The notes under the pieces: model-generated
The model's database searches: none
What the model was told of the DNA's origin: nothing
Seen by the model: only the letters and a program-made list of their open reading frames with translations
In this document: positions 42,724-51,781 of the stretch, piece after piece
Layout of the letters: the number at the start of each line of letters is the position of its first letter
How positions within the stretch are numbered: the first letter of the stretch is position 1
Assembly (NCBI RefSeq): GCF_002006355.2
Contig: NZ_CP096981.1
Coordinates: 124,001 to 188,000, forward strand
Length of the DNA: 64,000 bases
Reading direction: 5' to 3'
Source of the DNA: Clostridium felsineum DSM 794
GTDB taxonomy: Bacteria > Bacillota > Clostridia > Clostridiales > Clostridiaceae
Position numbers and translations under genes: made by a program

Positions 42724-44052
42724 ATGAGACAATATCAAAAAATAAGTGCAGTTTTAGTATTAATACTTACTTTGATTCTTAGTAACACTATGGTATTGGC
42801 TAAACCAAGGGTATCTGGTACTGCTCCTATAGCCCCAACTAATTTAACAGCTTCTAACATAACAACTAGCTCTGCTGCTTTAAGTTGGTCTGCAGTTTCA
42901 AATGCGACAGGCTACAAGCTTTATAGGGCTACCCCAAATGATTCAAATTATGCATTAATAGCAACACTATCAAGTACAAGCTACAACAATACAGGACTGA
43001 CTGCTGGTACTAAATATTGGTATTATGTTACAGCCTATAATTCCTATGGTACCTCCGCAGCATCAACACATATAAACCTAACAACTGCTCAAGCACCTGT
43101 AACAACTTCTAAGAAGCTTATACTTGGATTTACTACTTATTATTATTCAGGAGATACTTCTTCGTATAACTCAATGGCAACTAATACATCTACCATTGAT
43201 GAAATAGCTACTCAATCTTACCAGACAGATGCAGCAGGAAATGTTACAGGACTTGTTCCTACAAATCAATTAACCTATGCTAATAACAATGGAATTAACT
43301 CCTTAGCAATGATTCAAAATAACTTCGATAAAAATATATCCAAAGCTGTTTTAGAAAGTGCTACAAATAGACAAGCTCTTATAAATAACATGTTAAATAT
43401 TATAAAAACAAACGGTTACAAGGGAATAAATGTTGATATTGAAGGCGTTTATTACTACGATAGAAGCTATTTAACAACATTTATGAGTGAATTATACAAT
43501 ACTCTTAAACCTCTAGGTTATACAGTAACTATGTCTGTTCCAGCAAAAACCTATGATAACCAAACAGATGGATGGAGTGGTGCTTTTGACTATGCAAGTC
43601 TTTCTAAATATGCTGATCAAATAGTTTTAATGACTTATGACGAGCACTATCCAGGTGGAACTCCTGGTCCAGTAGCTTCAATTGGCTGGGTAGAGAATGT
43701 AGTTAAATATGCTGTTACTGTAATCCCAAGTTCAAAGCTTCTTCTTGGAACTGCGGCTTATGGATATGATTGGTATTCAACTAGTACAAAAGCTTATGGC
43801 ATAAATGGTATGTATAATCTAGCTTCAACAAATGGAGCTGCTGTACTATGGGATGCAACAAGTAAGACACCTTACTTTAATTATACAGATTCAACTGGAA
43901 TTGCACACTCAGCTTGGTTTGAAAATGGTACAAGCGTTGGCTACAAGTTAGATTTGGTAAATAACTATAATTTATCAGGTATTGCAATTTGGAGACTTGG
44001 TCTTGAAAATACAGATTACTGGTCAACTATAAAAACTAAGTTTAATAGATAG
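42724..44052 (+). CDS. Secreted GH18 glycosidase with fibronectin-III domain
   Basis: 442 residues. Signal peptide 1-26; one FN3 domain about 36-122 (APTNLTASNITTSSAALSWS); GH18 catalytic domain about 130-442. The acid catalyst is E240 in GINVDIEG, matching DxxDxE. YxYDW and GIAIWRLGLEN agree with the SleL/YaaH-like branch acting on peptidoglycan or chitin. AAGGAGG precedes the ATG; a hairpin follows the stop. Confidence 0.88.
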   Translation: MRQYQKISAVLVLILTLILSNTMVLAKPRVSGTAPIAPTNLTASNITTSSAALSWSAVSNATGYKLYRATPNDSNYALIATLSSTSYNNTGLTAGTKYWYYVTAYNSYGTSAASTHINLTTAQAPVTTSKKLILGFTTYYYSGDTSSYNSMATNTSTIDEIATQSYQTDAAGNVTGLVPTNQLTYANNNGINSLAMIQNNFDKNISKAVLESATNRQALINNMLNIIKTNGYKGINVDIEGVYYYDRSYLTTFMSELYNTLKPLGYTVTMSVPAKTYDNQTDGWSGAFDYASLSKYADQIVLMTYDEHYPGGTPGPVASIGWVENVVKYAVTVIPSSKLLLGTAAYGYDWYSTSTKAYGINGMYNLASTNGAAVLWDATSKTPYFNYTDSTGIAHSAWFENGTSVGYKLDLVNNYNLSGIAIWRLGLENTDYWSTIKTKFNR

Positions 44053-44063
44053 TTTTAAATACA

Positions 44064-44104
44064 GCCATCCCAAAAATTTATTTAAATTTTGGGGATGGTT
44101 TTTA
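44064..44104 (+). terminator. Terminator after the GH18 gene
   Basis: GCCATCCCAAAAATTT pairs with AAATTTTGGGGATGG, followed by TTTTTA. Confidence 0.8.
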
Positions 44105-44128
44105 GGTCAATAGTTCATTATGGTGTTT

Positions 44129-44599
44129 TTATTGCAATAGGTATTCCATATTTATTGATTTCTCCACAAAACCATACTTTTCATACATTTTCCTTGCATC
44201 TGTATTTTTCGCATTTACCTGAAGCTCAAGTCCATCAAAAGATTTTTCCTTAACAATATTTTTGACAAATTCAATTAACTTATGTCCAATACCGTTCCCT
44301 CTGTTTTCTTTATCTACTGCCATACAATCAATAAATATAATATCTCTGGTAACCTGTTTATCACTTTCAACATGTCTGCAAATATATGAAAGCATTCCAA
44401 CTACTTTTTCATTACTCTCTGCTACAATAATAGTATTTTGATCAACAGCTCTTTTATATTCTTCATGAGGCAAAACTGTAAAAGTTTGTTTGTATATATC
44501 AGGTCTCCACTTCACATGCAAAGCTTGAACTTGTTGCATGATCTCCTGGGCATTTTCATAATCTTCTACTACAGCATAACGAATCAATACGTCTTTCAT
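44129..44599 (-). CDS. GNAT-family N-acetyltransferase
   Basis: 156 residues: IDCMAVDKENRGNGIGHKLI gives the acetyl-CoA loop and NAKNTDARKMYEKYGFVEKS the C-terminal signature. Acceptor unknown. ATG 44599 lies 9 bases after AGGAGG, better spaced than the GTG before it. Confidence 0.85.
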   Translation of the reverse strand: MKDVLIRYAVVEDYENAQEIMQQVQALHVKWRPDIYKQTFTVLPHEEYKRAVDQNTIIVAESNEKVVGMLSYICRHVESDKQVTRDIIFIDCMAVDKENRGNGIGHKLIEFVKNIVKEKSFDGLELQVNAKNTDARKMYEKYGFVEKSINMEYLLQ

Positions 44600-44692
44600 A
44601 ATCACAATCCTCCTAAGTACTGATAATTTTATAATTTTAGCTATATTTAAGAACAGTTTTGATAATAAACAATTATTAAAGAAAGGTAATTC

Positions 44693-45193
44693 TTATCTGG
44701 TATATAATGCAATTTTATCATGATACATTTTGTAACGTTCCTTTATAATTATCTTATTGTTTAAACATAATTCATCTAATTCATTTAGAGTAACAAATCT
44801 TGCTTCAGTTACTTCTTCCTCTTGTAATACTAAACTATCTATATCCACATCCTTGTTAACAATATATGTATCCACAAACCTGTCCGCTAAACGAATACTA
44901 TGTATTAAAATAAGTTCCTTGGGAGTTACCTTAATACCAACTTCTTCTTCTAATTCTCTTAACGCACCGGTTATACTATCTTCACCTATAGTAACCGAAC
45001 CGCCTGTACACTCCCAAAGACCTCCAAATTTTTTATCAGGATGTCTTTTATCTATAAGTATTTTACCATCTCTGTTTATAGTCCAAATATTAACGACTAC
45101 ATGATACTCACCTTTTAAAAGAGGTACACCCCTTATATGTGTTTTATTTAGCGGTTTTCTACATTCATCATACAAATCCCATAATTCACTCAT
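44693..45193 (-). CDS. Nudix hydrolase
   Basis: 166 residues. The Nudix box GGSVTIGEDSITGALRELEE, continuing EVGI, is complete, so it should cleave nucleoside diphosphate-linked compounds with Mg2+. WDLYDECRKPLNKTHIRG at the start is like the IDI/YfcD branch. ATG 45193 follows GGGGG. Confidence 0.85.
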   Translation of the reverse strand: MSELWDLYDECRKPLNKTHIRGVPLLKGEYHVVVNIWTINRDGKILIDKRHPDKKFGGLWECTGGSVTIGEDSITGALRELEEEVGIKVTPKELILIHSIRLADRFVDTYIVNKDVDIDSLVLQEEEVTEARFVTLNELDELCLNNKIIIKERYKMYHDKIALYTR

Positions 45194-45333
45194 TTTTACC
45201 CCCAAAGTAATATAATTTGCATTCACTTATTTTTAATTGCTATTGATATTTTTGTACAAAAAACTTTTAAATCACTAATTTTAAAAGTAAACATTTCTTA
45301 TTTTGAAATGTTAACTCTATTGGATAATAATCT

Positions 45334-45528
45334 TTATTTATTGTTTTCCATTTTAATGCTCTCAAACCATTCTACAGCTATATCATCTGCCGTTTTAATT
45401 GAATCAGTAGAATATATTAAATCGTATTTATATTCTGATTTTAGGCTATTCTTGTTAAGATCATATATTAATTTTATTTGCGTTGGAATCTCTCTTTTAT
45501 ATTCCTTACAAAAGATACATTCTATTAC
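45334..45528 (-). pseudogene. YezG/DUF600-like immunity protein, 3' fragment
   Basis: After a TGA, an open frame encodes YKREIPTQIKLIYDLNKNSL, KSEYKYDLIYS and KTADDIAVEWFESIK. This is the C-terminal signature of YezG-type immunity proteins that neutralise LXG toxins. The 5' part is lost. It lies next to another immunity gene and a broken toxin. Confidence 0.6.
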
Positions 45529-46136
45529 TCATTATACTTTTTTAATAAATCAATATCCTTCTCATTAAGTACTGCTTTTAATTCATCTTTCTCAAATACA
45601 GCCATATAACCGCTTGGTAATGCTAGTGTTTTTATTATTGCTGGTCTAATCTTTAATAATTGATATGCATAGTATGCTTCTAATTTATCATTAGTAATTG
45701 ATTCATCAACAGGTCCTATATACCATCCTGAATCTCCCTTCTCGCGCTCACTAGCTCTTTCCATATAAATACTATCCATTGATAGTACTTCCTTAGTACA
45801 CACTACCTTGTCTTGAAATGAAATCTGTTCTCCATCTAACCTCAATTTATTTAACAAAATTCCCTGCTCTAGCTGTATCCATAAAGGTATAGTTAGATCA
45901 TTCGTACTTTCATGAAATAGATTTTTGCTATAATCAGGCGAAACTATATTAAATCCATCACTATCCTCCACAATTGTAAATATACTCCATCCTATTTGAA
46001 TTTTAAATTTATCTTTTATTTTGCTAGATTCAATATTAGCAATTACATCAAGAAACGCTTGTGCCTGCTCTTTTAAGTATTCTTCTACAGTTACCTTAAA
46101 TAGTTTTCCATTAATATTTCTTTTTATAGTTATCAT
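45525..46136 (-). CDS. Immunity protein with DUF2185-like C-terminal region
   Basis: 203 residues, cytoplasmic. KVVCTKEVLSMDSIYMERAS, then EREKGDSGWYIGPVDES, resembles the Imm33/DUF2185 pattern. Its ATG overlaps the stop of the upstream toxin pseudogene as ATGA, the close coupling expected of a toxin-immunity pair. It appears intact although the toxin is broken, as is usual for retained immunity genes. Confidence 0.65.
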   Translation of the reverse strand: MITIKRNINGKLFKVTVEEYLKEQAQAFLDVIANIESSKIKDKFKIQIGWSIFTIVEDSDGFNIVSPDYSKNLFHESTNDLTIPLWIQLEQGILLNKLRLDGEQISFQDKVVCTKEVLSMDSIYMERASEREKGDSGWYIGPVDESITNDKLEAYYAYQLLKIRPAIIKTLALPSGYMAVFEKDELKAVLNEKDIDLLKKYNE

Positions 46137-46967
46137 TTCCTTAACCTCTCTTCAATCGCTTTTTGCAATGCAATTCTAGCCAAACCTTCCAACTTTAACA
46201 TATTACTTCTTACATCACTTGGAACTTCACCTAATTTAGAATGACCTATCCAATCAGTCCAATTTTCGCACATTTTGATGCGTTGGTTGACTTACCTAGT
46301 CCTACAAAATTATCCTTTAAGTTTAGTATTTCTATTTGTTGACTTTTTGATAATTGGGAAAAACCAGGCATATTAATAATTTCCTTCATAGATACAATAT
46401 GATCAGCTTCAAGAACATTTGTCTCATATCCATAAACAGGATCTACTTTTAATCCTTCTGCATTTACCATTTTTCTAATTTTACTATTTGGTGTCTTCTT
46501 TCTAAGATTGTTATATTCTGATTTTGTTATTGGGTTAATTGATTCATTATTTTTCCCATTAATCTTAAATCACTTTCACCTTTACTTTTAATAGCTTCTT
46601 CAAGCACCCATCTTAGTATATCCTTCTCCAGTTTAGCATTTGGCAATAAATTTGCTTTTCCTGTATTTTCTTTTGAATCCTCGTTTCACCTATAAATTCC
46701 TTTACGCTTAAGTGCTTTTAAATCAAAGATATTTTTGTCTGCATTTATAAATTCCGTTTTTGCAGTGTTCAGATTTATTGACATTCTAACCATTATACCT
46801 AAAATACTTTTTGAAGAATTAAAAATTTTGGTTACATCACCTTGAACTGCCTTAATTATATCTGAACTTGATCCATTATTTAATCTTCTCTGCTCTCTTT
46901 TTATATCATTTTTAACTGCTTCTGTTTTGTCTATTCCTTTTCTCAATTCTTTTATAAATGAGTCCAT
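46133..46967 (-). pseudogene. HNH-nuclease polymorphic toxin, degraded
   Basis: Minus-strand pieces run in order. First a helical N-terminal segment, ELRKGIDKTEAVKNDIKREQ (frame to the TGA at 46686). Then, in the same frame, GKANLLPNAKLEKDILRWVL. After a shift near 46550 comes NPITKSEYNNLRKKTPNSKI, EADHIVSMKEI (the HNH/LHH core) and LKDNFVGLGKSTNASK. After another shift near 46258 comes WIGHSKLGEVPSDVRSNMLK. A nuclease toxin of the LXG/T7SS kind is likely. At least one stop and two shifts make it inactive. Confidence 0.7.
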
Positions 46968-47085
46968 TTTTGAAGTATCTTTTAACTATTTTTCAGTATA
47001 CCAAATTAAAATACGTAAAGACTACTTATATAAGCTTTAAACTTAAAGATTCATAAAAAAGTAGCTACCTAAGGAGGCTCTCAAA

Positions 47086-48117
47086 TTGAAAAAAAACATA
47101 AGGAAGGTTTTAATCTTTTCAAGTATTATTGTACTGATAGCTTTTTTTATTATTATTGTCTTCATTAAATCAACTAGTAAAGGACTTGATACATATATTT
47201 CATTAAGGTTAAACATAAATAGTATACTTAAACCTAATTCAATAGATAACAAATCTATAAAAGAAGTAAGAAAAACCTTGGATACAGAGACTACTAGGTG
47301 GTCTAAGCCATCCATTCCTTTTTCTAATATCAAAAACTTCACTATAGTTACCAACTCAAATAAGGTACCTGTACGTATATACACTCCTGGAAATGCTAGT
47401 AATATACCTATAGTCATATACTCACATTCTGGTTCTTGGGCTGCAGGCAATCTTGATACAGAAGATAACGTTTGTAGAAAACTATCCCGAAACACAAATG
47501 CAATCGTTATATCTGTAAATTACCGTCTTGCCCCAGAAAATCCTTTCCCTAGTGGCCTTACAGATGTATATGATGTACTTCAGTGGACTTATAAAAATGC
47601 AAAAAGTATAAATGGTGATGAAAAACGTATAGCTGTTGTTGGAGCTAGTTCTGGTGGAAATTTATCCGCTGCCGTTTCTTTAATGTCAAGGGATAAAAAT
47701 GGTCCTCCTATAGTCTGTGAAGTACTTATATATCCTTCCACAAATATATTTAAACTAAATAGCAAGTCCTGGTCTTACTTTTCCAAAAACATCAATATTC
47801 CAATAAAAGATATGGAAAGGTATGTATCCTTATATGTCCCTAAAAAAGAAGATAGAAAAAATTCTTACGCATCTCCTCTTTTAGCTGAAGATTTCACAAG
47901 GCTGCCTGATACCCTTATAGTAACAGCTCAAGTCGATCCCCTTAGAGATGAAGGAAATGCCTATGGAGAAAAACTTAAAAATGCAGGAGTTAAAGTTAAG
48001 CTTAGCCAATATACTGGTGTTCCACATGGATTCATTACAATGGATAGGATTACAAAAAAAGCTGATAAAGCCTTAGATGAGGTTGCTTTATATTTGCAAA
48101 AAGAATTTCATAAATAA
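47086..48117 (+). CDS. Membrane-anchored HSL-family esterase
   Basis: 343 residues. One N-terminal membrane helix (8-27) places the enzyme outside the cell. The alpha/beta hydrolase domain has GASSGG with nucleophile S188, DPLRDEG and HGF near 314. The oxyanion motif, usually HGGGW, reads HSGSW at 114-118. Substrates are likely short-chain esters. The TTG start lies 9 bases after AAGGAGG. Confidence 0.8.
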   Translation: MKKNIRKVLIFSSIIVLIAFFIIIVFIKSTSKGLDTYISLRLNINSILKPNSIDNKSIKEVRKTLDTETTRWSKPSIPFSNIKNFTIVTNSNKVPVRIYTPGNASNIPIVIYSHSGSWAAGNLDTEDNVCRKLSRNTNAIVISVNYRLAPENPFPSGLTDVYDVLQWTYKNAKSINGDEKRIAVVGASSGGNLSAAVSLMSRDKNGPPIVCEVLIYPSTNIFKLNSKSWSYFSKNINIPIKDMERYVSLYVPKKEDRKNSYASPLLAEDFTRLPDTLIVTAQVDPLRDEGNAYGEKLKNAGVKVKLSQYTGVPHGFITMDRITKKADKALDEVALYLQKEFHK

Positions 48118-48122
48118 AATAT

Positions 48123-48160
48123 AAAAAAGCTGTGCGCAATTGTTGTGCATCAGCTTTTTC
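48123..48160. terminator. Bidirectional terminator
   Basis: AAAAAAGCTG and CAGCTTTTT enclose an inner GCGCAA/TTGTGC pairing, between the convergent esterase and catalase genes. Confidence 0.7.
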
Positions 48161-48168
48161 ATTAATAT

Positions 48169-48846
48169 TTATCTTCTTGGATTGGAGAAACTTGGCTCCG
48201 TTGGATTAGGATTTTCAAAATATCTACCTGGTGTTGATAAATCAAAATATAACTTAGAATCATCTGTTACACCAAAATCTTTATTAGAAGCTGTATCCTT
48301 AACCTTATTTAACGCCTCTCTAAATAAAGCATTATGAGCTTCCTCACGATTTAACAAGAAATCTATAGTATTTTTTACTTCCTTATCATCTATTTGACGA
48401 TATAAGTACTCATATACAACTTTAGCTCTCTGCTCTGATGCTATATTGGAAAGTATATCTGCTACAATATCACCTGTAACAGTTACATAGTTTCCTGTCC
48501 AGGGTGCTCCAGAAGAATTTACCAAAGCTGGTGTTAAACCTGCTAGTACATGAGTTTCAATCTCTCCAACTCCAACAGCTTCGTGATTTACATTATGACC
48601 ATTTAATAAATTAATAGTTTCAGCTACTATTTCCATGTGACTAAGTTCCTCAGTTCCTATATCTAAAAATAAATCTTTTATTGTTTGATCCTTAACTCTA
48701 AAACTTTGTGATAAATATTGAAGTGCTGCCTTTAATTCACCATTCCCTCCGCCTAATTGCTCCTGCATAAGAACAGCATATTGTGGGTTTGGTCCTTCAA
48801 CCTTTACCTGAAAATTATTTAAAAACTGTTTTTCATGTTTAAACAT
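48169..48846 (-). CDS. Manganese catalase, CotJC-like
   Basis: 225 residues: a ferritin-like bundle with metal ligands in MQEQLGGGNGELKAALQYL, IGTEELSHMEIV and LLNREEAHNALF. It breaks down hydrogen peroxide and in related species is a spore-coat component. AGGTGATT precedes the ATG. Monocistronic. Confidence 0.88.
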   Translation of the reverse strand: MFKHEKQFLNNFQVKVEGPNPQYAVLMQEQLGGGNGELKAALQYLSQSFRVKDQTIKDLFLDIGTEELSHMEIVAETINLLNGHNVNHEAVGVGEIETHVLAGLTPALVNSSGAPWTGNYVTVTGDIVADILSNIASEQRAKVVYEYLYRQIDDKEVKNTIDFLLNREEAHNALFREALNKVKDTASNKDFGVTDDSKLYFDLSTPGRYFENPNPTEPSFSNPRR

Positions 48847-48970
48847 TAAATCACCTCCAAAAGTATTATAAATTTAGTTTTTACTCTAATTTTATATTTA
48901 TACTTTGGTATTTAAGTTAACATTAGCTATACAATATAAGGAACTAGTATAAAAATTAGTTACTAAAACT

Positions 48971-49687
48971 TTATGTTTTAATTTTCAAAAAATCCTTTTC
49001 TACCTCATAAATATTTGTATACTCATCATTCAAACCTATTAATTTTTTTAAAAAATTACGCTCCTCTATGGACAAGTCAAGTTCGTCATACCAGGGAACT
49101 GACTTCTTATTATTTTTTTTGAAGGAAGAATAGATTAAATAAATAAGTAGATGCCCCAAATATGAAAAGTCAACTGAAACACTATACTTTTTATTATTTA
49201 TCCATCTAGCAAGCCCAAAATCAATAAGATAAACCTCATCTTTATTAATGATTACATTTGGTAACCGTATATCTCTATGAACAATACCTCTTTCATGTAA
49301 ATATTTCATTATATTTATAAGCTTAATTCCTATTCTATAAATTTCGTCTGAGGTAAATATGTGATTACATCCAAATAACATATCCTCTAGGGTTTTTCCT
49401 TCTTTATATTCTAAGATATAAGCATACACTTTATCATCTTTTATTATATCAACTATTTTAGGAATTAATGGATGATTAATAGATGAAAGAATCTCTTCCT
49501 CAAAGATGACTTTATTACCGCTTTTTTTAATGGCTTTAGCTTTTATCTTCTTTAAAATGTATTGCTTTTCATTTAAAGTAACTAAGTAGCAAATACCAAA
49601 TTTACCTTCACCTATTAATTTTACAATTCTATATCCACCCATAGAATCCCCTAATCTATATATTTTTTTTTTAAAAAATGGTATCAT
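48971..49687 (-). CDS. Serine/threonine protein kinase, single-domain
   Basis: 238 residues, a small Hanks-type kinase: glycine loop IGEGKFGICYLV, the ATP-binding lysine in YILKKI, catalytic HRDIRLPNVI and DFG in LIDFGLARW. HRDIRLPN replaces the common HRDIKPxN, so the catalytic-loop lysine is Arg. No PASTA or membrane part. The ATG at 49687 overlaps the stop of the upstream His-rich gene (ATGA), so both are made together. Confidence 0.85.
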   Translation of the reverse strand: MIPFFKKKIYRLGDSMGGYRIVKLIGEGKFGICYLVTLNEKQYILKKIKAKAIKKSGNKVIFEEEILSSINHPLIPKIVDIIKDDKVYAYILEYKEGKTLEDMLFGCNHIFTSDEIYRIGIKLINIMKYLHERGIVHRDIRLPNVIINKDEVYLIDFGLARWINNKKYSVSVDFSYLGHLLIYLIYSSFKKNNKKSVPWYDELDLSIEERNFLKKLIGLNDEYTNIYEVEKDFLKIKT

Positions 49688-49884
49688 GACCACGAACTCT
49701 TATATTTTTTTCTTTTATGATGTCTTTCATCAGAATAATGATTTTTATGTGAATTATGACCTGAACTAGAATGTGAACCTAATACTCCAAATAAGCGTGA
49801 TAAAAAACTCTCCCTTTTATAATATTTACTTCCCCTATGGTTATTATTATGATTTTTATTTGATGATCTTGAAAACCAGCCCAT
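49684..49884 (-). CDS. Small His/Ser/Lys-rich protein partner of the kinase
   Basis: 66 residues, rich in His, Asn, Ser and Lys (NKNHNNNHRGSKYYKRES, SHSSSGHNSHKNHYSDERHH), with a short hydrophobic patch LSRLFGVLG. No fold recognised; probably disordered and possibly metal-binding or a kinase substrate. AAAAGAGGTG lies before the ATG. Coupled to the kinase by a four-base overlap. Confidence 0.6.
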   Translation of the reverse strand: MGWFSRSSNKNHNNNHRGSKYYKRESFLSRLFGVLGSHSSSGHNSHKNHYSDERHHKRKKYKSSWS

Positions 49885-50095
49885 TTAATGCACCTCTTTT
49901 CAACTTATCCTTTAGATTTTTTATATTTATTATTTACATTATAATACTCCTTTATTCTTCATTGTTTAATGTTAGCTCTACTAGTCCATTTATTTGCCTA
50001 TTCTAACATAAGTATAATATTTGGCATAAAAATTTTGTTTTTATCACACATTATAACTTGTAAAAATATTTATTCTAAGAAAGAAGGCTTACACA

Positions 50096-50443
50096 ATGGG
50101 TGTAGTTACCGAAGTAACAAATCAATATCAAAAGTGCATAGATGCATGCGTAAAATGTTCTCAAGCTTGTTATGAATGTTTTGAAGCTTGTCTAAATGAA
50201 CCAGACATCGATAGAAGAAGAAGCTGTCTAAAACTTCTTATAGAATGTGCAAGAATGTGTGAGATGTCTATGGCAGGAATGTCTATGAATAGTCAATTTG
50301 CAAAAGATCACTGTAAACTTTGCCAAGTTGCTTGTGACCAATGTGCAAAGGAATGCAGCATGTTCCAAGATGATCACTGCCAAAAATGTGCTGATGTATG
50401 TCGTACCTGTGCAAGCGAATGTGCATCTATATCTGGCTTCTAG
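50096..50443 (+). CDS. Cys-rich four-helix-bundle protein, DUF326/Csp-like
   Basis: 115 residues with 20 or so cysteines in CxxC or CxxxC patterns along predicted helices (CIDACVKCSQACYECFEACL, then CKLCQVACDQCAKEC and CQKCADVCRTCASEC). This is the pattern of the DUF326 family, whose members include copper storage proteins that pack Cu(I) inside the bundle. No signal peptide, so cytosolic. AGAAGG is ahead of the ATG; a clear terminator follows. Confidence 0.85.
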   Translation: MGVVTEVTNQYQKCIDACVKCSQACYECFEACLNEPDIDRRRSCLKLLIECARMCEMSMAGMSMNSQFAKDHCKLCQVACDQCAKECSMFQDDHCQKCADVCRTCASECASISGF

Positions 50444-50464
50444 TAAAAATTTAATCATTTTACT

Positions 50465-50502
50465 AAGGCAATTACCAATTTGTATTTAATGGTAATTGCC
50501 TT
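50465..50502 (+). terminator. Terminator after the Cys-rich gene
   Basis: AAGGCAATTACCA (50465-50477) pairs perfectly with TGGTAATTGCCTT (50490-50502), then TTTT. Confidence 0.85.
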
Positions 50503-50698
50503 TTTTGTACTAATAAAATGCACATTTATTTTAAAAACTAAAGATTATCTTTGCTTATTGGTCAATGAGATACATAAGCCTATTAATATTGAGCTTAAAT
50601 TTGAAAATATAGAGTCCAATAATATTGTAAATAATATACTTTACATAGTACAATTTATATATAACATTACATTATATGTTGATTTAGGAGGTTGTAAT

Positions 50699-51766
50699 AT
50701 GTTAAAAAAAATCATTACAGTTCTATCCTGTGCTGCTATATTGGCATCACCTATTAGTGCTGTAACAATGAATGCTAGAACTCTTCCACTTTTTAAAGGT
50801 GCAGAAGGCTGTGGTGCCTTAGCAGGTACAAACCTTACAACAACTACATACCACGTTACTAATATAAACGATTCTGGTAAAGGTTCTCTTAGAGATGCTG
50901 TCAGTGAACCAAATCGTACTATTGTTTTTGATGTTGCTGGTACTATCAATCTTAAATCAGAATTAGCTTTTAAGAGTAACCTTATAATTAATGGTCAAAC
51001 AGCTCCTAAAGAAGGTATAACCGTTACTGGTGAATCTTCTTCCTTTAATAAAGCTCAAAATGATGTTATAAGATATATTCGCTTTCGTGAAGGAGTTACT
51101 GGTGGCGAACAAAAATGCTCTTTGTATATTGACAATGCCAAAAACATTATGGTAGATCATGTATCTATTGAGTTTGGTAAATGGGACAATCTCCATATGG
51201 AAAATAGCTCTGATGTTACAATTCAATATTCAATCATAGCAGATGGAATACATTCTCAATATTCAGGTGCTATTCTCCAAGAATGCGACAATCTATCTAT
51301 CCACCATTGTTTATGGGCAGATAATAGAACTAGAAATCCAAAAGCAAAATCAAATCTTCAATTTGCAAACAACATTATCTATAATTGGGAGGTATGCGGT
51401 TTCGTAGGAGGTCATTCCTCTGAAGATCACTATCAAGATCTACTGAGTAACTATTTTATAAGCGGGAATAAATCAAGCAGCACCTTTATAGGTGAATGTA
51501 CATCCTCTGACCATATATATAACTCAAATAACTATTTTGATAGTAATAAGGATGGTGTTTTAAACGGAAGATTGATTACTAATAACGATATTTCAAAAGC
51601 ACAGGCTACTGTTCAAGCTTCTCCATATGTTAGCCCTATAGTTCCTATTACACTTCAAGATCCAGCTCAGGCTTATAATACAGTTTTAAATGAAGCTGGT
51701 GATTCCTTAAATCGAGACAGCGAAGATTTAAGCGTTATAGGTAAACTAAAATCTCTCGGAAAATAA
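50699..51766 (+). CDS. Secreted pectate lyase-like protein (PL1 type)
   Basis: 355 residues. Signal peptide about 1-25. AEGCGALAGTN, VTNINDSGKGSLRDAVSEPN and TIVFDVAGTINL are the parallel beta-helix start of pectate lyases; MVDHVSIEFGKWDNLHME corresponds to the calcium/catalytic region (usually DHCSxSW). Cleaves or binds polygalacturonate outside the cell. ATG 50699 follows GGAGG; the longer upstream frame is non-coding. The larger pectate lyase follows 15 bases later, in the same operon. Confidence 0.82.
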   Translation: MLKKIITVLSCAAILASPISAVTMNARTLPLFKGAEGCGALAGTNLTTTTYHVTNINDSGKGSLRDAVSEPNRTIVFDVAGTINLKSELAFKSNLIINGQTAPKEGITVTGESSSFNKAQNDVIRYIRFREGVTGGEQKCSLYIDNAKNIMVDHVSIEFGKWDNLHMENSSDVTIQYSIIADGIHSQYSGAILQECDNLSIHHCLWADNRTRNPKAKSNLQFANNIIYNWEVCGFVGGHSSEDHYQDLLSNYFISGNKSSSTFIGECTSSDHIYNSNNYFDSNKDGVLNGRLITNNDISKAQATVQASPYVSPIVPITLQDPAQAYNTVLNEAGDSLNRDSEDLSVIGKLKSLGK

Positions 51767-51781
51767 ATGGAGGAATTTTTT

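Noticed and set aside
45308..45568. Plus-strand 86-codon ORF
   Set aside because: Antisense to the YezG-like fragment, which has convincing family sequence on the minus strand.
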